8,520 nt of DNA, from positions 1-8,520 of the forward strand of contig JAUUVJ010000156.1 of assembly GCA_030589605.1 (NCBI GenBank), in the 5' to 3' direction. Shown in pieces: positions 1-5,184 of the stretch. Every line of letters begins with the position of its first letter. The stretch's first letter is position 1. The translations under genes and the position numbers were made by a program. This stretch comes from Candidatus Hodarchaeota archaeon. GTDB taxonomy: Archaea > Asgardarchaeota > Heimdallarchaeia > Hodarchaeales > Hodarchaeaceae. The notes under the pieces were generated by a model. That model ran no database searches and was not told the origin of the DNA. It saw only the letters and a program-made list of their open reading frames with translations.

Positions 1-10
1 ATATATAAAC
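1..10 (+). promoter_or_regulatory. TATA-like box of the arsM gene
   Basis: ATATATAAAC lies at the very left edge, 21 to 36 bases ahead of the three possible start codons at 31 (TTG), 34 (GTG) and 46 (ATG). An archaeal TATA box sets transcription start roughly 22 to 27 bases downstream, so the transcript would begin near 30 and be leaderless or nearly so. No purine-rich ribosome binding site is seen before any of the starts, which agrees. The BRE, if present, is outside the window. Confidence 0.45.
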
Positions 11-45
11 GTTGTGATAATATCATTTATTTGGTGAATAAACTT

Positions 46-810
46 ATGGAAAATGCCAAAGAAGCTGTTAAAAGTAGCTATGCAAAAAGAATTAACGAGC
101 TTACGCAAAAAAAAGCAGCCCAACCAGCTAGTTGTTGTTCATCCTCTTCCTCATTGGATGAACCTGAAAATGTACCGCAGTCAGATTGCTGTCCACCAGC
201 AGTTTCTTCAAAGGAAGATGTTTCGAGTACTCCTAGCTTTGGGTGTGTTTATGATCTTCCAGGGAAGGCAAATATCCAGAAAGGAGATATTGTGATTGAT
301 TTGGGAAGTGGAGCTGGTCATGATGTTTTCAAAGCGGCTCAACTTGTTGGATCCGAGGGAAGAGTTATTGGAATTGATTTTACCCCTGATATGATTGCTG
401 CTGGAATGCAAACTGTTGCTGAAAAGAGTATCACTAATGTTGATTTTAGATTATCAGATATCGAAAATATTAGTGTATTACCTGATAATTTCGCTGATGT
501 AATCATTTCTAACTGTGTTATCAATTTGACAATGGATAAAGAAGCTGTATTTAAAGAAGCTCTCAGGATTCTTAAACCTGGCGGACGTCTTGTTGATGCT
601 GATGTGATTGCTGTTAAGTCTTTACCTTCAGATATAGTAACTGATCCAGAAGCTTGGTGTTCCTGTTTAGGAGGAGCATTGACAGAAGAGGGATATACAC
701 AAAATATGAAGAACTCAGGTTTTGATAAAATTAATATTACTATTTTTGATACTTTTGAATACAAGGGTAATGAATTTAAAAATGGAATTTTAGAAGCTTT
801 CAAACCATAA
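46..810 (+). CDS. arsM: Arsenite S-adenosylmethyltransferase (ArsM type)
   Basis: Class I SAM-dependent methyltransferase, expected to methylate As(III) in the cytosol as part of arsenic detoxification. Residue numbers are from the ATG at 46 (254 residues). Motif I, VIDLGSGAGHD, is at 83-93, followed by the acidic strand end GIDFTPDMI near 109-117 and LKPGGRL near 176-182. The three cysteines that bind arsenite in characterised ArsM enzymes have clear counterparts: Cys67 in SFGCVYD, Cys157 in NCVINL and Cys207 in WCSCLGGAL. Two extra Cys-Cys pairs lie in a low-complexity Ser/Pro-rich N-terminal stretch (30-31 and 48-49), as in other prokaryotic ArsM proteins where such pairs are thought to capture metalloid. 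TTG31 and GTG34 are in-frame alternatives; ATG46 is preferred because the AKEAVKSSYAKR helix then starts as in relatives. The gene stands alone here: no arsR, arsB or arsC is visible. A methyltransferase for another metalloid is possible but less likely. Confidence 0.88.
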   Translation: MENAKEAVKSSYAKRINELTQKKAAQPASCCSSSSSLDEPENVPQSDCCPPAVSSKEDVSSTPSFGCVYDLPGKANIQKGDIVIDLGSGAGHDVFKAAQLVGSEGRVIGIDFTPDMIAAGMQTVAEKSITNVDFRLSDIENISVLPDNFADVIISNCVINLTMDKEAVFKEALRILKPGGRLVDADVIAVKSLPSDIVTDPEAWCSCLGGALTEEGYTQNMKNSGFDKINITIFDTFEYKGNEFKNGILEAFKP

Positions 811-815
811 ATTCA

Positions 816-868
816 TTTTTACCTATTTTTTCCTTTTTTTTATCTTGAATATTTTATCTCCTTTTTCT
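816..868 (+). terminator. T-rich archaeal terminator after arsM
   Basis: Several runs of T (816-820, 826-831, 834-841, 862-866) begin within a few bases of the arsM stop codon, with no stable hairpin ahead of them. Archaeal RNA polymerase terminates at such oligo-T tracts on the non-template strand, so this probably ends the arsM transcript and isolates it from the next gene. Confidence 0.6.
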
Positions 869-971
869 TCAAGATCATCTTTAGCTTTTCAATATTTTAG
901 CTTATCTTGTATACAGATCGATTTCAATTCCATATAGTTTAAAAATAAAATTCTTTCCTTGTGATAAACGA

Positions 972-986
972 TGAAAACTTAAAAAC
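972..986 (+). promoter_or_regulatory. Candidate BRE/TATA of the PLD-fold gene
   Basis: TGAAAACTTAAAAAC gives a purine-rich BRE-like stretch (GAAAAC) followed by a TATA-like TTAAAAA. Transcription would start near 1005-1010, giving a leader of about 45 bases that holds the ribosome binding site at 1040-1046. An alternative AT-rich box lies near 938-950. The rest of the 811-1053 gap shows nothing beyond the arsM terminator tracts. Confidence 0.35.
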
Positions 987-1039
987 CTCTATCATAAGTA
1001 AAATAGTAAGTCTACTTTAAGATCTTCAACAACAATAGA

Positions 1040-1048
1040 GAGAGGATT
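1040..1048 (+). promoter_or_regulatory. Shine-Dalgarno site of the PLD-fold gene
   Basis: GAGAGGATT precedes the ATG at 1054 with the GAGG core eight bases away, fixing this start. The identical 9-mer occurs at 4748-4756 before the 79-residue gene, so it may be a habitual ribosome binding sequence in this genome. Confidence 0.6.
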
Positions 1049-1053
1049 TCCTG

Positions 1054-3225
1054 ATGAAAAAAAGCAGATATCATAGTTTAGTGATAATGATTGTAATATC
1101 TTTCTTATTTTGCACTATTAATGTCATAAATAACGCTAGTGGATATACCACGCCGACATATAAAATTTATTCAATTAAAACATATCATCCTTATTTCAAT
1201 GCCACAAATATCAAAGAACAAATGACTTTAAGCCCTATGTTTACTCCAGATAACGCCCTTGATATTCATGAAGCTTGGATTTATCGTGCAACAACTTCAA
1301 TTGATATTCAAATACCGTATATTACAAAATTTGATTCAGGGACTTGGGATACCGATTCTTCTCCTATTGTTAGAGCTCTAGTTTATGCTAATAATATTAA
1401 TGGAGTAGCTATAAGAGTACAGCTTAATGAGGAACATGATCCAGATAGTATCACTACTTATTTCCGAAGTAAAGGAATTGATGTTCGATGGATGGGAAAT
1501 GAAACCTCATCAGTTGGTGAAAGCTGGATATCAACAACTCACACAAAACTATTGATAATTGATGGAAATACTACTCTCTTGTCTTCTATTAACTTTAGTG
1601 AACAAGGATTGACAAAGAATCGAGAAGCGGGTATGGTTATTCAGAGTACTACTGTTGCTGATTATTATACTGAAGTTTTCGAATCAGATTGGGCTGATGG
1701 CGAAATACCATCTTCTTCATCACCAATTTATTCAGTAAATAGTGGTTCATCAGTAGAAGACCCAGTTTACTCTGTAAATGTTGATTACCCAAGTCATACA
1801 AACATCACAAGCGCTAACTTTACTGGAGTCTATAATGTAACCCTTTTTACTAACCCTGACTGTGCAGATGAGGTGATATTTCATTATCTTCAAAAAGCAA
1901 AATCATCAATCTACGTTTCAATGTACACAATAAGTCGGCCTGACTTTAATAATACTCTTATAGATCTTAAAAAAGCTAATCCAAGCATAAACATTCAAGT
2001 GTTAATTTCAAGAGATAGAGTTGGAGGAGGAGAAGATAGAGATACCATTGCTGCTGCTAACTCTTTGGTAGCTAATCTAATTCCAGTATATAACTCAACC
2101 TCAGACGGAGATATGGTTTCAGGATATTATCATAACAAATATTGGATTATTGATGGGATTCACGTTTTTGTTTATACTGGTAACTGGAGTCCACGAAGCG
2201 TTACTCCTCCATTAGCAACGGAAGATTTGAATTATAGCTCATCTTCAATGAATCGCGACATGGGAATTGCAGTTCATGATGCTTCTGACATTGCTTCTTT
2301 TTTCAAAACAGTTTGGGATGCGGATGTTGATGTCGCAGATGCATGGGATTTACCTGTTGGAATTAAACAAACCAGTTTTTCAAATACTGATGTTGTTTCT
2401 GGAACGACCACTTTAAAAGGTCAAATATCTGGGTTTAGTAGCGCAACAGTTTCCTATCGTTGGGGTACCAGCGGTGAATATACTGAAATTGAAACAGAAA
2501 ATAATGCTTTTTCTGTTGAATTCGACACAAAAACACTTCCAAATGGTGTTACCGATTTTGAAGTAAAAGCTGAAAATTCAACTCAATCCTTTTCGGATAA
2601 AGTAAAAGTTAATATTGCGAATTATGCTTCTGACGAAAATTGGCGTTTTTTGATAACAGAAGTGTTGCCTAATCCATCAATTGTTTCTGATACCCATGGA
2701 GAATATATTGAATTAACTAATAGTTTTCCATTTGACTTATTCATTGAAGATTGGCAAATTGGTGATGATTCTGTTTTGTATACCTTTCCTTCTGGTTACA
2801 TTATTGACGCTTATTCTTCAATTATTCTTGCTCGAAATTCAACAGGGTTTACAATTGGTTATGGAAAAGATGCTGATATCGAGTTAAAGATTGTTTTACG
2901 GAATGATGGTGATGTGATCCAGCTCCTCGACCACACAGGAAGATATATCGATGTTGTAGCTTACGGGGATAAATCTGCCCCTGATAGCTCAGAAGTGTTG
3001 ACTGCTCCTGGTTCGGGTGAAGCTATTATCCGAACTCCTATGCATATTGATACTAATAAAACATCTGATTTCACTTATGGTTCTCCAGAACCTAAGAATT
3101 CAGTACCCCTCGTATCTCTTAGAACTGAAACATTACCAAAAAAAGCACCGTATCCATTGAGTGTTATCATAATTGCTCTAATATTATTGCCGAAAATACG
3201 AAGAAGGAACGTCAATTACCCATAA
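1054..3225 (+). CDS. Exported, membrane-anchored PLD-fold protein with lamin-tail domain
   Basis: A 723-residue surface protein. Residues 1-30 form a signal peptide or N-terminal anchor (KKSR, then a hydrophobic run 9-25, then NNASG). Two phospholipase-D-fold halves follow, each with an HKD motif: His163, Lys165, Asp170 (HTKLLIID) with Asn180 behind it, and His360, Lys362, Asp367 (HNKYWIID) with Asn377 in TGNWS. Both motifs are complete, so phosphodiesterase or phosphatidyltransferase activity is plausible; the substrate (lipid, nucleic acid or other) cannot be read. Residues about 440-522 look like an all-beta Ig-like domain. Residues about 531-680 resemble a lamin-tail domain (ITEVLPNPS, GEYIELTN, VIQLLD, IDVVAYG), a fold common in secreted bacterial and archaeal nucleases and surface proteins. 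A membrane helix at 700-713 followed by KIRRR suggests a cell-surface protein anchored at its C-terminus, with many NxS/T sequons in the outer part. Its last codon and stop lie inside the first hairpin of the IscB element. Confidence 0.85.
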   Translation: MKKSRYHSLVIMIVISFLFCTINVINNASGYTTPTYKIYSIKTYHPYFNATNIKEQMTLSPMFTPDNALDIHEAWIYRATTSIDIQIPYITKFDSGTWDTDSSPIVRALVYANNINGVAIRVQLNEEHDPDSITTYFRSKGIDVRWMGNETSSVGESWISTTHTKLLIIDGNTTLLSSINFSEQGLTKNREAGMVIQSTTVADYYTEVFESDWADGEIPSSSSPIYSVNSGSSVEDPVYSVNVDYPSHTNITSANFTGVYNVTLFTNPDCADEVIFHYLQKAKSSIYVSMYTISRPDFNNTLIDLKKANPSINIQVLISRDRVGGGEDRDTIAAANSLVANLIPVYNSTSDGDMVSGYYHNKYWIIDGIHVFVYTGNWSPRSVTPPLATEDLNYSSSSMNRDMGIAVHDASDIASFFKTVWDADVDVADAWDLPVGIKQTSFSNTDVVSGTTTLKGQISGFSSATVSYRWGTSGEYTEIETENNAFSVEFDTKTLPNGVTDFEVKAENSTQSFSDKVKVNIANYASDENWRFLITEVLPNPSIVSDTHGEYIELTNSFPFDLFIEDWQIGDDSVLYTFPSGYIIDAYSSIILARNSTGFTIGYGKDADIELKIVLRNDGDVIQLLDHTGRYIDVVAYGDKSAPDSSEVLTAPGSGEAIIRTPMHIDTNKTSDFTYGSPEPKNSVPLVSLRTETLPKKAPYPLSVIIIALILLPKIRRRNVNYP

Positions 3226-3238
3226 CTTCAGTCATGGG
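3219..3238 (+). repeat. Left-end hairpin 1 of the IscB element
   Basis: CCCATAAC (3219-3226) pairs with GTCATGGG (3231-3238) through eight positions with one A-C mismatch and a TTCA loop. This kind of short imperfect palindrome is typical of IS200/IS605-family ends. The stop codon of the upstream gene (TAA, 3223-3225) lies in its left arm. Confidence 0.65.
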
Positions 3239-3258
3239 CTTATCAGGTGACTGATAAG
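3239..3258 (+). repeat. Left-end hairpin 2, perfect 8-bp stem with GTGA loop
   Basis: CTTATCAG (3239-3246) and CTGATAAG (3251-3258) are perfectly complementary around GTGA, which in RNA is a GNRA tetraloop. It directly abuts hairpin 1, so the two could stack coaxially. It may act as a DNA end structure, as the first stem of the omega RNA, or both. Confidence 0.7.
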
Positions 3259-3297
3259 AGCAATTAGTTGATTAGCCACAGAGAAGGATTTGATAGT

Positions 3298-4749
3298 ATG
3301 TCAAAACCAGTATCTAAGTTATCAGTAAAGTTAAAGAACGCACCCAGGGATACTTCTCTAGTCCTTGGCTCTGTAAATGATGGTTTAAACAAAGATCAAA
3401 GTCTTAGTGATCGTCGTATAGTACGGGCTGATAATCTTGGCGAAGAGAACCCACTCCCTGTCAAAAAGGAGCGATATCTTTCGAGATTAGATGTCGAAGT
3501 ATTTGTGTTAAACATAAGAAGACAACCTCTCATGCCTACCACCCCACGAAAAGCAAGAATCTTATTGAAAAATGGAAAAGCGAAAGTAATACGACGCACA
3601 CCATTCACTATCCAATTAAACTATCCGACCGCGGAATTTAAACAACCAATAACATTGGGAATTGACGCGGGTTATTCCAAGATTGGCTTCTCAGCAATTA
3701 CTGACAAAAGAGAAATAATTGCAGGAGAAGTCTCATTAAGAATGGATATTTCCAGGAAGTTAGAAGCCCGTCGAAAATATCGTCGCAATCGTCGGAGTAG
3801 ATTATGGTATCGTAAGCCCAGGTTTGATAACCGTAAGAAATCCAAATCGAGAGGTTGGTTGGCACCAAGTATCAAACATAAATTGGATAGTCACATTAGA
3901 TTAGTAGAAAAGATTAACCAATTATTACCAATTACTAGCACGATTATCGAAGTTGCATCTTTTGATATTCAAAAGATGCAGAATCCAAATATTACTGGGG
4001 TTGAATATCAACAAGGGACGTTATTTGGGTATACTATTCGAAATTATCTCTTAGAAAAATGGGGTCATCGGTGTGTATATTGCAGGAAAAAAAATATTCC
4101 ATTGGAAATTTATCATATTATCCCTAAGTCGCGTGGTGGAACGGATAGAATTGATAATCTGACCATTGCATGTAAAAAATGTAATTTAAAGAAAGGTAAC
4201 AAACTCGCCTCTAAATGCTCAGCTAAACTACAACAAATAATTCTTGGTATTCAACGACAAGCCAAGAAAACATTCAAGGGTGCGACATTCATGACAACGG
4301 TTAGATGGAAGATGGTCGAACAGCTAGACTGTCAACATACCTATGGTGATGTGACGAAATATAATCGGAGGAGACTGGGGTTATCAAAATCTCATGTTAA
4401 TGATGCTTTCATCATTGCAGGTGGATTGAGTCAAGAATTTAGTAGACCTTTTGAGGTTAAACTAATCCGACGAAACAATCGGAGTCTCCAGAAGAATCGC
4501 AAAGGATTCAAACGCTCAATTCGTAAACACCGGTATCCCTATCAACCGAATGATCTGGTTCGATATGATAATCAAGTCTATCGTGTTAATGGTACCCATT
4601 GTAAAGGAGCGCGTGTTATGCTATTTATTCCCAAACACGAAAAGAGAACTAAAAGTGTTAGTACTAAGAATATAAATCATGTTATCTATGGCAAAGGATT
4701 GAGTTTTGTTACCAATTCCTCTTCCGAATGCATTCCTGTATTTAGTTGA
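3298..4749 (+). CDS. iscB: IscB RNA-guided nuclease (RRxRR, RuvC, HNH)
   Basis: IscB, the ancestor-type relative of Cas9, cuts DNA guided by omega RNA. Numbering is from ATG3298 (483 residues). The family N-terminus begins at Val68 (VFVLNIRRQPLMP, PLMP at 77-80). RuvC-I is GIDAG with Asp123; the Arg-rich bridge helix spans about 155-176; RuvC-II has Glu218 (IIEVASFD); the HNH domain spans about 259-300 with zinc pairs Cys259/Cys262 and Cys292/Cys295, His273 and Asn287; RuvC-III is His366/Asp369 (HVNDAFIIAGG). A basic C-terminal part, 385-450, should contact RNA and the target-adjacent motif. All RuvC catalytic residues are present. The residue before the HNH histidine is Tyr272 rather than the usual acidic residue or histidine. 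The first 67 codons read through the omega RNA and probably are not conserved protein; TTG3268 is an in-frame earlier start, and codon 66 is GTC, one base from a GTG start in the position expected for IscB. Confidence 0.88.
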   Translation: MSKPVSKLSVKLKNAPRDTSLVLGSVNDGLNKDQSLSDRRIVRADNLGEENPLPVKKERYLSRLDVEVFVLNIRRQPLMPTTPRKARILLKNGKAKVIRRTPFTIQLNYPTAEFKQPITLGIDAGYSKIGFSAITDKREIIAGEVSLRMDISRKLEARRKYRRNRRSRLWYRKPRFDNRKKSKSRGWLAPSIKHKLDSHIRLVEKINQLLPITSTIIEVASFDIQKMQNPNITGVEYQQGTLFGYTIRNYLLEKWGHRCVYCRKKNIPLEIYHIIPKSRGGTDRIDNLTIACKKCNLKKGNKLASKCSAKLQQIILGIQRQAKKTFKGATFMTTVRWKMVEQLDCQHTYGDVTKYNRRRLGLSKSHVNDAFIIAGGLSQEFSRPFEVKLIRRNNRSLQKNRKGFKRSIRKHRYPYQPNDLVRYDNQVYRVNGTHCKGARVMLFIPKHEKRTKSVSTKNINHVIYGKGLSFVTNSSSECIPVFS

Positions 4750-4754
4750 GAGGA
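4717..4754 (+). repeat. Imperfect inverted repeat at the right end of the IscB element
   Basis: TCCTCT (4717-4722) is complementary to AGAGGA (4749-4754), and the 10-base palindrome GAATGCATTC (4726-4735) lies between them. The structure spans the end of iscB, including its TGA, where right-end hairpins of this element class are usually found. The stem is interrupted and may be fortuitous, because its right arm is also the ribosome binding site of the next gene. Confidence 0.3.
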
Positions 4755-4756
4755 TT
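4748..4756 (+). promoter_or_regulatory. Ribosome binding site of the 79-residue gene
   Basis: GAGAGGATT, identical to the site at 1040-1048, overlaps the iscB stop codon (TGA 4747-4749) and sits just before ATG4763. It decides the start of the small gene and suggests translational coupling to iscB. Confidence 0.5.
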
Positions 4757-4762
4757 CATGAA

Positions 4763-5002
4763 ATGAAGCGAGTTAAGTTTAAAATTCCTACCTGGGATTT
4801 AGGAAGAGAATTTATGTATCAAATTTCAAATGAATTTAAAACAGAAATCGAAGAGAGAGATGACAATTTAGTCATCGTTAATGAGAGTATCGAGATTAAT
4901 TATCATCCTGATGATCGTGGATTTGCTTTTATAACTTGTAAAATCCACAATAATTCAGTAGAACCTATTCTCAACAAGTTTATTGAACAATACACTAAAT
5001 AG
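4763..5002 (+). CDS. Small protein of unknown function, 79 residues
   Basis: I do not recognise this protein. It is soluble and of mixed composition: an N-terminal basic strand (MKRVKFKIP), a predicted helix at about 12-30, two strands (DNLVIVN, SIEINYHP), a third (FAFITCKI) and a C-terminal helix (VEPILNKFIEQYTK), an alpha-beta order suited to a small compact domain. There is one Cys (59), no signal peptide and no membrane segment. ATG4763 is preferred over the longer reading back to 4706 because GAGAGGATT ends seven bases before it and because the extra residues would only repeat the end of iscB in another frame. The gene starts 13 bases after the iscB stop, so it may have been a downstream neighbour of the PLD-fold gene before the element inserted, or may be cargo. 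T-runs follow it. Confidence 0.6.
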   Translation: MKRVKFKIPTWDLGREFMYQISNEFKTEIEERDDNLVIVNESIEINYHPDDRGFAFITCKIHNNSVEPILNKFIEQYTK

Positions 5003-5027
5003 GCTTGATTAAGAAGAATTCGCTTAG

Positions 5028-5038
5028 TTTTTATTTCT
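5028..5038 (+). terminator. T-rich terminator after the 79-residue gene
   Basis: TTTTTATTTCT starts 26 bases after the stop codon with no strong hairpin before it, the usual form of an archaeal terminator. It would end any transcript coming through iscB. Confidence 0.4.
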
Positions 5039-5126
5039 ATTGTAAGATTAGACTCCCTGAAATGGAAGATCAAGTTTTTTCAATTGATTAAAAATTCAAA
5101 AGTAAAGATTCAATAATAAGATATTC

Positions 5127-5139
5127 AATATATATTTTA
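5127..5139 (+). promoter_or_regulatory. TATA-like box of the two-gene unknown operon, with nearby inverted repeat
   Basis: AATATATATTTTA lies about 50 bases before the ATG at 5185, so transcription would start near 5155-5160 with a short leader. TTATCA (5137-5142) and TGATAA (5151-5156) form an inverted repeat between the box and the start site, where a repressor could bind; it is short and AT-rich, so this is only a possibility. AAGGA at 5169-5173 is a weak ribosome site 11 bases from the start. Confidence 0.4.
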
Positions 5140-5184
5140 TCAACTCATTTTGATAAGAATTGTAAATTAAGGACGTTCAAGTGC

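Larger units (their letters stand above)
3219..3473 (+). ncRNA. Putative omega RNA of IscB
   Basis: IscB nucleases use an omega RNA encoded directly upstream of, or overlapping, the gene, with the guide at its 5' end. At 3338-3345 ACGCACCC is followed by AGGGAT (3346-3351) and CTAGTCC (3358-3364). From memory, the well-studied OgeuIscB omega RNA contains a closely similar order (ACGCACCC, GGGAT, CCAGTCC). CCAGGGA (3344-3350) can pair with TCCTTGG (3362-3368). Further stems are GATCA 3394-3398 with TGATC 3408-3412, and CTCC 3454-3457 with GGAG 3468-3471. The region ends in AAAAAGGAGCG (3463-3473), again like the 3' end of known omega RNAs. Spacing from this 3' end to the IscB N-terminus (about 25 bases) fits the family. 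The guide would be the roughly 16 bases just 5' of the element, from the end of the upstream gene. The 5' boundary is uncertain. Confidence 0.65.
3219..4755 (+). mobile_element. Non-autonomous IscB element of IS200/IS605 type; boundaries approximate
   Basis: The unit comprises two subterminal hairpins (3219-3238 and 3239-3258), an omega-RNA-like region, an RRxRR/RuvC/HNH nuclease gene and an imperfect inverted repeat around its stop codon (TCCTCT 4717-4722 with AGAGGA 4749-4754, enclosing the palindrome GAATGCATTC at 4726-4735). No TnpA transposase is encoded, as is usual for iscB loci, so mobility would depend on one elsewhere. Ends of this class carry hairpins rather than terminal inverted repeats and make no target duplication, so exact ends cannot be fixed by eye. 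TTAC at 3216-3219, the cleavage tetramer of IS608, sits at the left edge and could be the insertion site, but this is suggestive only. Arginine codons in the nuclease favour CGN more than in neighbouring genes, which suits horizontal arrival. Confidence 0.6.

Noticed and set aside
339..803. Long minus-strand open frame opposite arsM
   Set aside because: It lies entirely within the clearly identified methyltransferase gene and has no recognisable protein features; it is an antisense shadow.
3219..3258. The two adjacent hairpins as a CRISPR repeat unit or bacterial-type terminator
   Set aside because: The hairpins differ in sequence, are not repeated with spacers, and have no T-run behind them. 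Their place directly before an omega-RNA-like core and iscB makes an element end the better reading.
3396..3875. Two minus-strand open frames opposite iscB
   Set aside because: They mirror the arginine-rich coding of the nuclease and the omega RNA region and have no family resemblance or translation signals.
4706..4762. Longer start for the 79-residue gene at 4706
   Set aside because: The extra 19 residues would overlap the end of iscB in another frame, and a good ribosome site stands just before ATG4763.
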